A stretch of DNA of 64,000 bases from Dyadobacter chenwenxiniae (GCF_022869785.1 NZ_CP094997.1:1-64000); one strand, 5' to 3'; positions 1 through 9,791 are shown, counted from the stretch's first letter. A program made the numbers and translations. The notes: generated from the letters alone by a model not told the origin.

Positions 1-77
1 TTTTGGGGGTTTGCAGATAGCCCGTGTTGGTATTAAATTGAACGTTGGTTTTAATCCGCAGAGATCAGGTATTTTTA

Positions 78-85
78 TATCTTTG
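78..85 (+). promoter_or_regulatory. Candidate -7 element for dnaA
   Basis: TATCTTTG matches the Bacteroidota -7 consensus TAnnTTTG and lies about 45 bases before the dnaA start. I see no well-spaced -33 TTTG, so this is half a promoter by sequence. Function is inferred. Confidence 0.4.
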
Positions 86-129
86 CCGTCCTTTTAAATT
101 TTGACATTCTGAATTCGGAACATTATACA

Positions 130-1557
130 TTGGAAAGAGTTAGCACACATAGAGAAGTAGACCAGATTTGGGATGCCTGCCTGAGAGTTATTCAGCAGCA
201 CATTCCGGATCAAAGTTTTAAGACATGGTTTGAACCGATACGGCCCTTAAAACTTTACGGTAAAGTGCTTACAATCCAGGTTCCGAGCCAGTTCTTCTAT
301 GAATGGCTGGAAGATAATTATGTTAATCTTTTAAGAAAGGCACTGGATTATGCGATAGGGCGAGACGGTTTATTGGAATATTCCATTATCGTAGACAAAG
401 GCAATGATAAGCATCAGCCGCTTACGATGAATGTGTCAACCCCAAAATCCCCAAACTTTTCCAAGCCGGATAACTTCGTTACAGACCCGAGATTAGGTTC
501 TAATCATAGAGATAAGGACCACGATTCGATGAACCTGGACACTTACCTGAATCCAAATTACTCATTTGATAATTTTATTGAGGGCGATTGCAACCGTCTG
601 GCGCGTTCCGCAGGCTTTGCGGTGGCACAGCGTCCGGGGCTCACGTCGTTCAACCCACTGATGATGTATGGCGGGGTAGGGCTGGGCAAAACGCACCTTG
701 TGCAGGCCATCGGGAACTACATTATGAACCACTTTGAAAATAAGCTGGTGCTTTATGTTTCTTCTGAAAAGTTTACCAACCAGTTTATCAACTCGATTAA
801 AAACAACACGTTACAGGATTTTACCGATTTTTACATGAAGGTGGACGTGCTGGCAATTGACGACGTTCAGTTTTTATCGGGAAAGGAAAAAACGCAGGAT
901 ACATTCTTCCATATCTTCAATCATCTGCACCAGCTGGGCAAGCAGATCATTATGACCAGTGACCGCCCGCCGCGTGAACTGCAAGGCTTGCAGGACAGGT
1001 TATTATCCAGATTTAAATGGGGATTAACTGCCGATTTACAGACGCCTGATTTTGAGACGCGGATTGCTATTATTCAGAAAAAAATCCAATCCGAGGGTAT
1101 CTCCATTGATTATGATGTAATTGAATACATTGCACACAGTGTGAATTCCAATGTACGTGAGCTGGAAGGCGTGATCGTTTCGCTGATGGCGCAGGCTTCG
1201 CTGACCCGTCGCGAAATTGACGTGGAGCTGGCAAAAAATACATTGCGGAACATTGTAATGAATGAGGATAAGGAAGTAACCATTGACACCATTCAGGAAG
1301 TTATCGCTGATTTTTTCCAGGTTACCATTGCCGATCTCAAAAGCAAAAGCCGTAAGAAGGAAGTGGTTTATCCGCGCCAACTGGCTATGTTTCTGGCCAA
1401 AGAATATACAGACCTTCCCTTAAAATCCATCGGCTACCATTTCGGTGGCCGTGACCACAGCACTGTAATCCATTCTATTCAAAGCATTAACCTGCTGATG
1501 GGCGAAACGCCCGATGTGGAGGAAACTTTGCAGAAACTTCGCAGTTACTTTAAATAG
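130..1557 (+). CDS. dnaA: Chromosomal replication initiator protein DnaA
   Basis: DnaA binds DnaA boxes at oriC, oligomerises with ATP and melts the duplex so that the helicase can load. The 475-residue protein has the full family layout: an N-terminal DnaA_N domain (about 10-75), a variable linker, an AAA+ ATPase with Walker A GGVGLGKT at 181-188 and Walker B around LAIDDVQ, and a C-terminal helix-turn-helix ending in the DnaA-box-reading GGRDHSTV motif. The start is TTG; no in-frame ATG gives the usual N-terminus. Only 129 bases lie upstream, so whether oriC is adjacent cannot be judged. A -7 element is just upstream. Identification is secure; the TTG start is likely but not proven. Confidence 0.97.
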   Translation: MERVSTHREVDQIWDACLRVIQQHIPDQSFKTWFEPIRPLKLYGKVLTIQVPSQFFYEWLEDNYVNLLRKALDYAIGRDGLLEYSIIVDKGNDKHQPLTMNVSTPKSPNFSKPDNFVTDPRLGSNHRDKDHDSMNLDTYLNPNYSFDNFIEGDCNRLARSAGFAVAQRPGLTSFNPLMMYGGVGLGKTHLVQAIGNYIMNHFENKLVLYVSSEKFTNQFINSIKNNTLQDFTDFYMKVDVLAIDDVQFLSGKEKTQDTFFHIFNHLHQLGKQIIMTSDRPPRELQGLQDRLLSRFKWGLTADLQTPDFETRIAIIQKKIQSEGISIDYDVIEYIAHSVNSNVRELEGVIVSLMAQASLTRREIDVELAKNTLRNIVMNEDKEVTIDTIQEVIADFFQVTIADLKSKSRKKEVVYPRQLAMFLAKEYTDLPLKSIGYHFGGRDHSTVIHSIQSINLLMGETPDVEETLQKLRSYFK

Positions 1558-1604
1558 CATTTGGCGTCTAATGGTTTGATAAACATTCAAACCAAAACAG
1601 CCCA

Positions 1605-2594
1605 ATGACGCCTGTACTAGTTGAACGCACACAGATCTGTGACGCATCCTGGAATGATCACATTCGCAAATCCCTTCAATGCGTGATCTACGCGCAGACT
1701 TTTTACCTGGATATCGTTTGTGAAAATTGGAAAGCGCTTGTCTGGCCGAATATCCAACATCCCGAAATCGTTATGCCGCTTCCTATGCGCCGGAAATTTG
1801 GTTTTACGACCATTTACCAGCCGCTGTTTTGCCAATATCTCGGTTTGTTTACTTTAAAGCCTCTTGCCGAATTTGAATTAGAGTCCTTTATTCGTTTTTT
1901 ATCAAAGGAATTTTCTTACATATCGGCCTACCATTTTAATCCGGAAAACTCGGTTAGAATGTCAGCAATAGCATCCGCTTTTTCTGATTTTCAATTTGCA
2001 AAAAACCATACGCACTGGCTTCATATCCGGGGAAATTATGGGCAAGTCCATTCAGGTTATTCTAAGGACAGAAAGCGTAATTTGAAGCGTAGTAAGGCTT
2101 TAAATTGGTGCATTCAAAAGAGTGCAGACATTAATCCTCTGATTGCATTATTTGCAGAAAATCAGACCGAACGCATTCCGGGTGGGGTTGATCCGAATGC
2201 TTTTGTCCGTTTAAAGACACTTTTAGGTGTTTTGAATGCAGGTGGACATGCGGAAGTTTACTATGCCATATTCAATGGACAAATTGACGCGGGTATACTC
2301 ATTGTGGAGTTTGCGGGACGAGCGATTTATCTCTTCAATGCGGCGGATCGGGTCGGAAGGAGCGGCAATGCAAGAACTTTAATGCTGGATCAGTATTTCA
2401 GGGATTGCAACGGCAAGATGCTGATTTTCGATTTCGAAAGCCCGGAAGTCGGCTCAATAGCAAGCTTTTACAGTAGTTTTGGAAGCACGCCGGTTTCGTT
2501 TTATGCGATCAGAAAAAATGAATTATGGTTTCCGCTAAGACACATTCAGAACTGGCGAAAGAGATTTTTCAAAACCATACAAGGTCTTTTTTAA
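1605..2594 (+). CDS. FemAB/GNAT-like acyltransferase family protein
   Basis: This 329-residue protein has no signal peptide and looks cytoplasmic. Its overall pattern resembles the double-GNAT-fold proteins of the FemAB/BioF2-like group: a central SGYSKDRKRNLKR segment, then a C-terminal half with beta-rich stretches around YYAIFNGQIDAGILIVEF and a LIFDFESPEVGSIASFYSSFG segment typical of the final GNAT subdomain. The substrate cannot be read from the sequence. It follows dnaA by 47 bases on the same strand. Its last 26 bases overlap the 3' end of the convergent DUF3108 gene, so the two transcripts must overlap. Confidence 0.6.
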   Translation: MTPVLVERTQICDASWNDHIRKSLQCVIYAQTFYLDIVCENWKALVWPNIQHPEIVMPLPMRRKFGFTTIYQPLFCQYLGLFTLKPLAEFELESFIRFLSKEFSYISAYHFNPENSVRMSAIASAFSDFQFAKNHTHWLHIRGNYGQVHSGYSKDRKRNLKRSKALNWCIQKSADINPLIALFAENQTERIPGGVDPNAFVRLKTLLGVLNAGGHAEVYYAIFNGQIDAGILIVEFAGRAIYLFNAADRVGRSGNARTLMLDQYFRDCNGKMLIFDFESPEVGSIASFYSSFGSTPVSFYAIRKNELWFPLRHIQNWRKRFFKTIQGLF

Positions 2595-3375
2595 GTCCTT
2601 TGTAAGATTTGAGGTCCATTTCAAGCGAACCGATTTTTAGCTCAACCTCCACTTTTAAAGGGATTTTATTGGAGTCGTCCGACACCCAGAGTTTCATTGC
2701 ACCTTCGCCTTTGAAAAATTTATTGTCTGGAATTAATGGATTGATCCTGAGCACCTTTGTTTTGCCGAATTTGGTCTTAATTACATCTTTCCCCACATAA
2801 CGTACGCGCAATTTGTAAACTTCGCCGTCAAAAAATGTCGGAACCTCAATGACCTCGCCTTCGGAGACTTTCTCAAAATTGATTGTTCTCAGATAGAAAT
2901 AGCCGCTGATAATGTCGTGAATGTTGTTGGGAACATTGAAAGTCTTCGTTTCATCTTTTATGCTCGATACAGCCTGGTCCCGGTTATGGTTGAACATCAC
3001 ACGCTCCTCCTTGCGATATTTGTTCTCTTGTATCTGACGCTCAAACATATGCGGCAAAATGGCCGTGGTGTCAATGTACGAGCGCCAGGTGTCTCTGACG
3101 CGGGAAATAAGGTCAAATGCGCCTACCGTACGGCCAGACACGTTGACCCGGTAGCAAGGCCGGTTGTTAATAATGGACACCGATTTGCCAACTTCCACCT
3201 TAGCCTCAGCAGCGTTAATAAAGCCGTAATGCACTCTGTATTCAACTCTTTCACCCGGGCCGAAGCTCTTGTTGGATATAACTCTTTTCTCCGTCGCCTG
3301 TTCTTCAAACTGCCGGAAGGAGAAAAAAAACGAAAAAGTTATGAAAGCAATTACAATGATGTACGATCTCTTCAT
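2569..3375 (-). CDS. DUF3108 domain-containing exported protein
   Basis: The 268-residue protein starts with a hydrophobic signal or anchor (about 3-20) and continues as a beta-rich DUF3108 domain. Typical pieces are GERVEYRVHYGFINAAEA near the N-terminus, VSGRTVGAFDLISRVRDTWRSY and a late IPLKVEVELKIGSLEMDL. DUF3108 proteins are periplasmic or envelope proteins of unknown function. The gene begins 15 bases after the aminopeptidase gene (3391-4428) and is probably co-transcribed with it. Its 3' end overlaps the convergent acyltransferase gene by 26 bases. Confidence 0.8.
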   Translation of the reverse strand: MKRSYIIVIAFITFSFFFSFRQFEEQATEKRVISNKSFGPGERVEYRVHYGFINAAEAKVEVGKSVSIINNRPCYRVNVSGRTVGAFDLISRVRDTWRSYIDTTAILPHMFERQIQENKYRKEERVMFNHNRDQAVSSIKDETKTFNVPNNIHDIISGYFYLRTINFEKVSEGEVIEVPTFFDGEVYKLRVRYVGKDVIKTKFGKTKVLRINPLIPDNKFFKGEGAMKLWVSDDSNKIPLKVEVELKIGSLEMDLKSYKGLKKDLVWF

Positions 3376-3390
3376 GCTAAAAAACTATGA

Positions 3391-4428
3391 TTATAGAGAG
3401 GGATATTTTTCTTTCAACCAGGCCAGATACTTCTTAATATTTCCTCCAAATTTTTGTTCAAACTCAATTTTAAATATGTCTTGCTTTGACTTATAAGTCT
3501 GGTAACTGATGAAATACGCATTGTTAGGCATTTTCCCGTCCGGCCATCGGCTTTTGTTTGTTAACGTCCGCTTCCCGGAAAGAAGTGTGTCGGCGTCATC
3601 CAGGATCGTCAGGATCAGCTTGTTTTTCAACGAATCGCGGTGCGCATTTACGACCGGATTTTCCCCGAATGTTTTATAGAGACTGTCCAAACGGTCAATT
3701 CCCCTTAACATATGCCCTGAATAGGCATCATTATACTTTTTTGAATATTCGTATGTACGCAATTCGGGAGAGTCCAGACCATATTTGAATTTCAAAAACC
3801 GGATCGCTCCCTGATCGCCGATAAAGCTGGCGAGGTTTTCGTTCAGTTCCAGGTTATTTTTCACAAAAAGCGTTCCATGGGTAAGCTCGTGAAGAATCAG
3901 GTTTGTGAGGCTTCCCACCCTTCGTTTCAGCATGCTTGATAGAATAGGGTCTTTCAAGTAACCCAAAGTAGACCATGCCGAAACCTCTCCAATGTCCGTA
4001 TCCAGGCCCTCCTGTATCAATTGCCGCTCTTCGGTTACTGCGCGGGTGGAATCAAAAAAACCTTTGTAAGGAAAACTACCGATGATAGGAAATTTCCATT
4101 TATGAGATTCGATTTTATATTTTTCCGAAGCTGTAATGAGCCATATCAGTGGTTTCCCGTGCTGGTTATAAAACGTTGTGTAGTTTTTGGAAGGGGCCAA
4201 TCCCAGTGAATCAACGCCGAATTGCTTGATTTCCTCAATGAGCTTAATCCGGGCTTTCAGCGAATCGGGGAATGTGGGATCATTCAACACATCTGTTACA
4301 TCTTCCACATTCATCAGGATTTTCACCTGTCCGGAAGCCTGCATCCAGCCGTAACTGAGCAGATTCCTGTAATAGATCCCTGAAATCACACAAAGCACTA
4401 AAACGGCAAGCAGAATTTTTTTAAACAC
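3391..4428 (-). CDS. Predicted aminopeptidase (COG4324/Aminopep family)
   Basis: A 345-residue protein with an N-terminal membrane anchor (about 4-20) and a zinc-protease-like HELTH motif in NLILHELTHGTLFVKNN, followed by NENLASFIGD, which supplies the downstream Glu expected of this family. The arrangement matches the predicted aminopeptidases of COG4324, which are membrane-anchored and little studied; the aminopeptidase activity is a family prediction. It is the first gene of a likely two-gene operon with the DUF3108 gene. The upstream region to recA (about 340 bases) is shared by divergent promoters. Confidence 0.75.
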   Translation of the reverse strand: MFKKILLAVLVLCVISGIYYRNLLSYGWMQASGQVKILMNVEDVTDVLNDPTFPDSLKARIKLIEEIKQFGVDSLGLAPSKNYTTFYNQHGKPLIWLITASEKYKIESHKWKFPIIGSFPYKGFFDSTRAVTEERQLIQEGLDTDIGEVSAWSTLGYLKDPILSSMLKRRVGSLTNLILHELTHGTLFVKNNLELNENLASFIGDQGAIRFLKFKYGLDSPELRTYEYSKKYNDAYSGHMLRGIDRLDSLYKTFGENPVVNAHRDSLKNKLILTILDDADTLLSGKRTLTNKSRWPDGKMPNNAYFISYQTYKSKQDIFKIEFEQKFGGNIKKYLAWLKEKYPSL

Positions 4429-4653
4429 AAATGCGGTAATTAAGTCAAGTGGCTACGACTAATCTGTAAAACAGATATTTCCGTTGCGAAATTATAGAAA
4501 AATGGTTGGGAATTATTTACCGTTTATCAAGCCTGCAAACCGGTGGGTAAGTTGTTGATAACGGCTAATAATCGGATGCTGTAAGTTGTAAATTCCTCTT
4601 GATATTATCTGTATTTATTTAGTCTGAAATTATATTTTTAAAAGAAAAAGCCG
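4429..4653. other. AT-rich intergenic region between aminopeptidase and recA genes
   Basis: No convincing gene is seen. The stretch is AT-rich and must carry the promoters of the two divergent genes. A single DnaA-box-like TTATCAACA occurs (complement, about 4553-4561), but one isolated box is not evidence for an origin. Confidence 0.5.
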
Positions 4654-4684
4654 TTGGATTTTTGCTTGGAATTCGGTATTTTTA
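4654..4684 (+). promoter_or_regulatory. Candidate recA promoter
   Basis: A TTG at 4654-4656 and TATTTTTA at 4677-4684 are 20 bases apart and resemble the Bacteroidota -33/-7 pair (TTTG, TAnnTTTG), with the last base of the -7 off consensus. It would give a leader of about 75 bases. Confidence 0.4.
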
Positions 4685-4708
4685 CACATTAGAAAAGACC
4701 AATTATCA

Positions 4709-4738
4709 GGCGGTTTTGCAACCAAAGGCCGCTTTTTT
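4709..4738 (+). promoter_or_regulatory. Leader hairpin with T-run before recA
   Basis: The arms GCGGTTT and AAAGGCCGC (4710-4732) can pair with a small bulge, and a run of six T (4733-4738) follows. This looks like a weak intrinsic terminator or attenuator inside the recA leader, 30 bases before the start codon. Function is inferred only. Confidence 0.3.
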
Positions 4739-4768
4739 ATGAACAAACTAAATTACTGAAACCATTTT

Positions 4769-5836
4769 ATGGCACAACCAACCACTGATAAAGACAACAA
4801 ACTTAAAGCACTTCAAACCACGCTCGAAAAGCTGGACAAGACTTACGGCAAAGGCACAGTAATGCGCCTAAGCGACAGCAAGGTTTTGGATATTCCGGTT
4901 ATCTCAACAGGATCTCTTGGGCTGGACTTAGCGCTGGGGGTAGGAGGCGTTCCGCGTGGCCGTGTTGTTGAAATTTACGGGCCTGAATCATCGGGTAAGA
5001 CGACATTATCGATGCATTGCATAGCCGAGGCTCAAAAGAAAGGCGGGCTTGCTGCATTTATTGACGCAGAGCATGCATTTGACCGGTCCTATGCCGAGAA
5101 ATTGGGTATAGACACAAGCAATTTATTGATTTCACAGCCAGATAACGGCGAGCAGGCATTGGAAATTGCTGAACATTTGATTAGCAGTGGCGCGGTGGAT
5201 ATTATCGTTATTGACTCTGTTGCAGCCTTGGTGCCTCGCGCCGAGCTTGAAGGTGAAATGGGTGACAGCAAAATGGGTTTACAGGCTCGTTTGATGTCGC
5301 AGGCATTGCGTAAGCTTACCGGTGTAATTAATAAAACCGGGTGCTGCTGTATTTTCATCAACCAGTTGCGTGAGAAAATCGGCGTTATGTTCGGTAACCC
5401 TGAAACAACTACGGGTGGTAATGCATTGAAATACTATGCTTCTGTGCGTCTGGATATCCGTCGCGTTGGTCAGATCAAAGAAAGCGCTGACCAGATCTTG
5501 GGTAACCGCACACGCGTGAAAGTCGTTAAGAATAAAGTGGCACCACCTTTCAAAGTTGTGGAATTTGATATTATGTATGGTGAAGGAATTTCCAAAGTAG
5601 GAGAGATCATTGACCTGGCTGTGGAACTGGATATCGTTAAGAAAGCAGGTTCATGGTTCAGCTATGACGGTAACCGTCTTGGACAAGGCCGTGACGCCGT
5701 AAAAGCACTTATCAAGGATAATCCGGAATTGATGGATGAACTGGAAGGAAAAGTTCGTGCAAAAGTGAACAACGAGCCGGATGCTCTGATCGATACGAGT
5801 GAGCCGAATGTTGTAGACGAAGGCGCTCCGCTTTGA
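4769..5836 (+). CDS. recA: Recombinase RecA
   Basis: RecA polymerises on single-stranded DNA, drives homologous pairing and strand exchange, and stimulates LexA-type self-cleavage. The 355-residue protein is of normal length. Walker A is GPESSGKT at 71-78, and the family-defining segments follow: [35 protein letters not shown], the L2 loop [10 protein letters not shown] and the [14 protein letters not shown] stretch. The C-terminus is acidic, as usual. The gene is monocistronic: a candidate promoter lies upstream and a 12-bp terminator hairpin directly downstream. No clear LexA-box palindrome was recognised in the leader. Confidence 0.99.
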   Translation: MAQPTTDKDNKLKALQTTLEKLDKTYGKGTVMRLSDSKVLDIPVISTGSLGLDLALGVGGVPRGRVVEIYGPESSGKTTLSMHCIAEAQKKGGLAAFIDAEHAFDRSYAEKLGIDTSNLLISQPDNGEQALEIAEHLISSGAVDIIVIDSVAALVPRAELEGEMGDSKMGLQARLMSQALRKLTGVINKTGCCCIFINQLREKIGVMFGNPETTTGGNALKYYASVRLDIRRVGQIKESADQILGNRTRVKVVKNKVAPPFKVVEFDIMYGEGISKVGEIIDLAVELDIVKKAGSWFSYDGNRLGQGRDAVKALIKDNPELMDELEGKVRAKVNNEPDALIDTSEPNVVDEGAPL

Positions 5837-5855
5837 TCTTGAAATAGCTTATAAT

Positions 5856-5885
5856 AAAAATGCCCGGTGTATGCCGGGCATTTTT
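5856..5885. terminator. Bidirectional terminator between recA and the AAA+ ATPase gene
   Basis: A perfect 12-bp stem (AAAAATGCCCGG with its complement CCGGGCATTTTT) encloses the 6-base loop TGTATG. The A and T runs on either side make it functional in both directions for the convergent genes. Confidence 0.9.
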
Positions 5886-5893
5886 GTTGTATA

Positions 5894-7429
5894 TCAAAAT
5901 GGTTTTCGATCGTCATCATCCTCGTCAAAATCATAATCGTCTTCACCTGGGCCGGAAAACATGCTGCTGACCAGATCCTGGAATTTCATTCCCTGATCCA
6001 AAGACATTTTACCGATAAGCGAAAACTCCGCCATGCCATGCAATGCGAATTCCATCATAAAAAGCTTTTCCTCAGCACTCGAATAAGCACTCAGCATATC
6101 TACAAAATCATCGAGTCCGTCAATGGTTTTCAGGCGCGCCATGTATTCGCGATCGGTCATATCGCCCGGCATCTCCATCTCATTGCCTGAACCGAACCAT
6201 TCAATCACTTTTGCATATGGATTGATCTTGCTCTTTTTGCTCTTTTCGGGATCAGGAAAGAAGTTAAGGAACTGGGTGCGAATTGCCTTACCAATAAGAT
6301 TTTGCGCTACGATAACAGGCCCTTCTACTTCACCTTCATAAACCAGCTCTACCTTACCGCAAATCGCTGAAACAACACCGTAAAGGTCAGAAATCCGAAC
6401 GTAGGTGCTAGCTTCACCATTGATCAGCGCACGTCTCTCGGCAGTGCTCAAAAGACTTTCATATGCTGAAATTGTCAAACGAGCAGAAACGCCGCTTTTG
6501 CTGTCTACATATTCGCTTTCCCTAGCTTCAAATGCAATCTGCTCGATCAATGTTTTGGCAAGCTCATTGACTTTAATCATTCCAACCTGCTCGGTTTTAA
6601 CTATCGCTTCCTGCTCTGTGATTTTCTTACCCGTTTCAATTGTTTTCGGATAATGCGTCACGATCTGGCTTTCAATGCGGTCTTTCAGTGGTGTTACAAT
6701 GCTTCCGCGGTTGGTATAATCTTCCGGGTTAGCCGTGAAAACAAACTGAATGTCAAGCGGTAATCGCAATTTGAACCCACGGATCTGAATGTCGCCCTCC
6801 TGCAAAATATTGAAAAGCGCAACCTGGATCCTGGCCTGCAAGTCGGGCAGCTCGTTGATGACGAAAATACCGCGATGCGAGCGGGGGATAAGACCAAAAT
6901 GGATCACCCGTTCATCCGAGTAAGGCAGTTTCAATGTTGCGGCCTTGATCGGATCTACGTCACCAATAAGGTCAGCCACGGAAACATCAGGCGTTGCTAA
7001 TTTCTCGGTATAGCGCTCATCGCGATGCAACCAGGCTATTTCTGTGGCGTCGCCATATTCTTCCACAACGTCTTTTGCAAAACGGGACAACGGTTCCAAT
7101 GGATCGTCATGCAATTCCGAATCCTTCACATAAGGAATGTATTCGTCCAGCAGACTGGTCATCATTCGTGCTATCCGTGTTTTGGCCTGTCCGCGCAAAC
7201 CCAGGAAGTTGATGTTGTGCATGGAAAGGATCGCGCGCTCCACATCTGGAATAACGGTTTCCTCATATCCCCAGATGCCGGGGAAGATATTTTCTTTGTT
7301 TTTAATCTTAACGATCAGGTTATCACGTAGTTCCTGTTTAATGGAACGGGATTGGTAACCTGCTTTTTTCAGTCCACCAAGCGTTTGGATTTCCAATAGC
7401 TCTGAACCACTAAGAAGTGAATAACTCAT
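5894..7429 (-). CDS. Magnesium chelatase subunit I-like AAA+ ATPase
   Basis: This 511-residue protein belongs to the ChlI/BchI-like branch of AAA+ ATPases (COG1239), found in Bacteroidota far from any chlorophyll genes. Visible pieces are a P-loop-like GLRGQAKT (residues about 78-85), the sensor/Walker B stretch HRGIFVINELPDL, and FTANPEDYTNRGSIVTPLKDRI, the classic MoxR/ChlI segment. The Walker A has Ala where the second-to-last Gly is normal. The C-terminus is very acidic. Such ATPases usually act with a VWA-domain partner, which is not in this window. It starts 14 bases after rny, suggesting co-transcription. A true magnesium chelatase role is unlikely. Confidence 0.8.
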   Translation of the reverse strand: MSYSLLSGSELLEIQTLGGLKKAGYQSRSIKQELRDNLIVKIKNKENIFPGIWGYEETVIPDVERAILSMHNINFLGLRGQAKTRIARMMTSLLDEYIPYVKDSELHDDPLEPLSRFAKDVVEEYGDATEIAWLHRDERYTEKLATPDVSVADLIGDVDPIKAATLKLPYSDERVIHFGLIPRSHRGIFVINELPDLQARIQVALFNILQEGDIQIRGFKLRLPLDIQFVFTANPEDYTNRGSIVTPLKDRIESQIVTHYPKTIETGKKITEQEAIVKTEQVGMIKVNELAKTLIEQIAFEARESEYVDSKSGVSARLTISAYESLLSTAERRALINGEASTYVRISDLYGVVSAICGKVELVYEGEVEGPVIVAQNLIGKAIRTQFLNFFPDPEKSKKSKINPYAKVIEWFGSGNEMEMPGDMTDREYMARLKTIDGLDDFVDMLSAYSSAEEKLFMMEFALHGMAEFSLIGKMSLDQGMKFQDLVSSMFSGPGEDDYDFDEDDDDRKPF

Positions 7430-7443
7430 GTATTTTAGGCTGA

Positions 7444-9015
7444 TTAACGCGCATACGCTACTGAACGCATTTCACGGATTACTGTAATTTTTATCTGTCC
7501 GGGATACTGCATTTCTTTTTCTATTTTTTGAGAAATATCAAAAGAAAGCATCCCTGCCTTTTCATCCGAAACATTATCTGCGTCAATGATCACGCGCAAC
7601 TCGCGACCGGCCTGGATCGCGTAACATTTTTCAACACCTTCAAATGATAGGGCCATGTTTTCAAGATCACGAAGCCTTTGAATATAAGACTCCATCATTT
7701 CCCTGCGAGCTCCCGGACGAGATCCTGAAATCGCATCACACACCTGAATGATCGGGGATAGAATGCTTGTCATTTCGATCTCATCGTGGTGGGCGCCGAT
7801 TGCGTTGCACACCTCAGGATTTTCCTTGTATTTCTTGGCAAGCTCCATACCCAATATCGCGTGCGGAAGATCGGATTCTTCCGGCCAGACTTTCCCGATA
7901 TCGTGCAAAAGACCGGCTCTTTTCGCCAGTTTCGTGTTTAAGCCAAGTTCTGAGGCCATCGTAGCGCAAAGCTTAGCTACTTCACGTGAATGTTGCAGCA
8001 GGTTTTGTCCATAAGAAGATCGGAAACGCATGCGGCCGATCATCTTTACAAGCTCGGGGTGAAGCCCGTGTATACCCATGTCGATTACGGTTCTTTCCCC
8101 GATCTCAACTATCTCATCGTCAATGTTCTTGCGTGTTTTGGCAACGACTTCCTCAATTCGGGCAGGGTGAATCCTTCCGTCCTGAACCAGCCGGTGCAAC
8201 GAAAGTCTTGCAATTTCCCTTCTTACCGGATCAAAACCGGAGATAACGATTGCTTCCGGGGTGTCATCCACAATGATCTCAACGCCCGTCGCAGCCTCCA
8301 AAGCACGAATGTTCCGCCCTTCGCGGCCAATGATTTTTCCTTTGATATCGTCATTTTCAATGTTGAAAACAGACACGCAGTTTTCGATCGCGTGTTCAGC
8401 TGCGGTGCGCTGAATGGTTTCGATAACGATCTTTTTGGCTTCTTTGGTGGCCGTAAGGCGGGCTTCTTCCATCGCACTTTTTACATACGATCCGGCCCTT
8501 GTATCCGCTTCTGCTTTTAATGCGTCGATTAATTGCTCCCGTGCCTGATCGGCCGTAAGATTAGCGATTTTTTCGAGTTGCGCAACTTGCTGATGCAATG
8601 ATTTTTCTGCCTCCTCCCGGCGTTTTGTGGCCGTTTCGAGCTGCTGGTTTAAATTGGTTTTAAGCGTTTCCAGCTCATTTTCACGGCGCTTATTTGACTC
8701 AATGGTCTGGTTTAAGCTTTGCTCGCGCTGTTTTAATTTCTGTTCGTTGGTTTGAAGAATCACGCGTTTCTTATTGGCATCCTCTTCAAATTCGCTTTTT
8801 AGTCTGAGATACTTTTCTTTCGCTTCAAGAATACGGTCTTTCTTTATGTTTTCAGCAGCGCTTTCAGCATTACGGAGAATTTCGGCAGCTCGTTCCTGCG
8901 CCTCTTTTTCTTTCTGGTCGAATGACTTCTGAAAGATGTACTTGCCTGCGAAAATCCCCACACCAATGGCGATTATATCGGACAGGAGAAAGATGAAAAC
9001 TAATGAATTTGACAT
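7444..9015 (-). CDS. rny: Ribonuclease Y
   Basis: RNase Y is a membrane-anchored endoribonuclease that starts mRNA decay. The 523-residue protein shows an N-terminal membrane segment (about 5-25), a long charged coiled coil (about 30-165), a KH RNA-binding domain with the GxxG loop in IIGREGRNI (about 228-236), and an HD phosphohydrolase domain with the metal-binding pair H371-D372 in LLHDIGKV and an AHHDE motif near 408-412. Length and order match the family. It sits 14 bases before the AAA+ gene and 123 bases after zapA on the same strand. Confidence 0.97.
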   Translation of the reverse strand: MSNSLVFIFLLSDIIAIGVGIFAGKYIFQKSFDQKEKEAQERAAEILRNAESAAENIKKDRILEAKEKYLRLKSEFEEDANKKRVILQTNEQKLKQREQSLNQTIESNKRRENELETLKTNLNQQLETATKRREEAEKSLHQQVAQLEKIANLTADQAREQLIDALKAEADTRAGSYVKSAMEEARLTATKEAKKIVIETIQRTAAEHAIENCVSVFNIENDDIKGKIIGREGRNIRALEAATGVEIIVDDTPEAIVISGFDPVRREIARLSLHRLVQDGRIHPARIEEVVAKTRKNIDDEIVEIGERTVIDMGIHGLHPELVKMIGRMRFRSSYGQNLLQHSREVAKLCATMASELGLNTKLAKRAGLLHDIGKVWPEESDLPHAILGMELAKKYKENPEVCNAIGAHHDEIEMTSILSPIIQVCDAISGSRPGARREMMESYIQRLRDLENMALSFEGVEKCYAIQAGRELRVIIDADNVSDEKAGMLSFDISQKIEKEMQYPGQIKITVIREMRSVAYAR

Positions 9016-9138
9016 TTCAGTAATGGTTATATATAGTTGGTTTTACCGACTAAACCGCGTGAAAATGCCGAAGGTGGAAGTATTGAAAGAAGATAAAGAG
9101 GAATCCGTATAAAATAAAGGTTTTGTGGTGTTGAGCGT

Positions 9139-9450
9139 TTAGCTTTCTATTGCGCTGGTAATGGTTTCATCAAGCTTTTCTACCCTGTTTTTAAAAGCCA
9201 TCACCAAGTTATCCATTTGCTCCTGGTTCCGTTGTAATGCTACAAGGCATTCAATAGAAGTAAGTGCAATTGCTTCAATGTCACCGTATACTTTTCCTTT
9301 TAATTTATGCTGCTGCACGCGTTGCATGAACACCTCATACCCATCCCTGTAGAATTTCTCCTGATCCGCCGGAACGCTCAGTTTGAAACCCCTGTCCAGC
9401 AGTTTTATAAAGACAGAAACGTCCGGATTGGGTATGCTATTTTTTTTCAT
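9139..9450 (-). CDS. zapA: Cell division protein ZapA
   Basis: ZapA is a small protein that crosslinks FtsZ protofilaments at the Z-ring. The 103-residue product has the ZapA pattern: an N-terminal beta-rich part (VSVFIKLLDRGFKLSVPADQ, like the family's VxIxGxxYxLxxxxxEE) and a C-terminal helix and coiled coil (about 50-100) with the KVYGDIEAIALTSIECLVAL core. Its start overlaps the stop of the upstream coiled-coil gene by four bases (ATGA), so the two are translationally coupled. This suggests that the two products act together at the divisome. Confidence 0.88.
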   Translation of the reverse strand: MKKNSIPNPDVSVFIKLLDRGFKLSVPADQEKFYRDGYEVFMQRVQQHKLKGKVYGDIEAIALTSIECLVALQRNQEQMDNLVMAFKNRVEKLDETITSAIES

Positions 9451-9791
9451 AAGGTATCTTCAAGCAATTCAATGCACTTATCGATCTCTTGTATATATCT
9501 TTCAACTGAGTCTTTCAGTTCGGCTATTCCGCTTGTTGGTGTCAGTTTACTAGTGACAATTTTAGCGAAACTTTTAGACTTATTAAAGTCTTTTTCCAAA
9601 CTAGTGTATTTTTTCTTTATTTCTTTTGCTTCTTCCTTGAGTTTGGTATTCGAGGCACGCAGCTCTGCATTTTCGCGTTGCAGCTCTGATATTGACCAGT
9701 TTAGTTTCTCCTTAATGTTGATCAGGAACTCGAGTTTTTTCTCAAGGTCGGACAACTTGTGTTCAATGATGCGCTCGATGCTCCTTTCCAT
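9447..9791 (-). CDS. Small coiled-coil protein coupled to zapA
   Basis: This 114-residue protein is almost entirely a charged heptad-repeat coiled coil (about 8-75) with a short C-terminal part containing TPTSGIAELKDSVERYI. No enzymatic motif or signal peptide is visible. Coupling to zapA by an ATGA overlap and its coiled-coil nature make a cell-division role plausible, possibly like ZapB in Proteobacteria, but homology is not shown. It starts 41 bases after the pheT stop. Confidence 0.75.
   Translation of the reverse strand: MERSIERIIEHKLSDLEKKLEFLINIKEKLNWSISELQRENAELRASNTKLKEEAKEIKKKYTSLEKDFNKSKSFAKIVTSKLTPTSGIAELKDSVERYIQEIDKCIELLEDTL

Noticed and set aside
4553..4561. DnaA-box-like TTATCAACA in the recA upstream region
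   Set aside because: Only one imperfect box was seen; an origin needs a cluster of boxes and an AT-rich unwinding element.
7986..8520. 176-codon plus-strand frame inside rny
   Set aside because: It lies across the KH and HD domains of RNase Y and has no features of its own.
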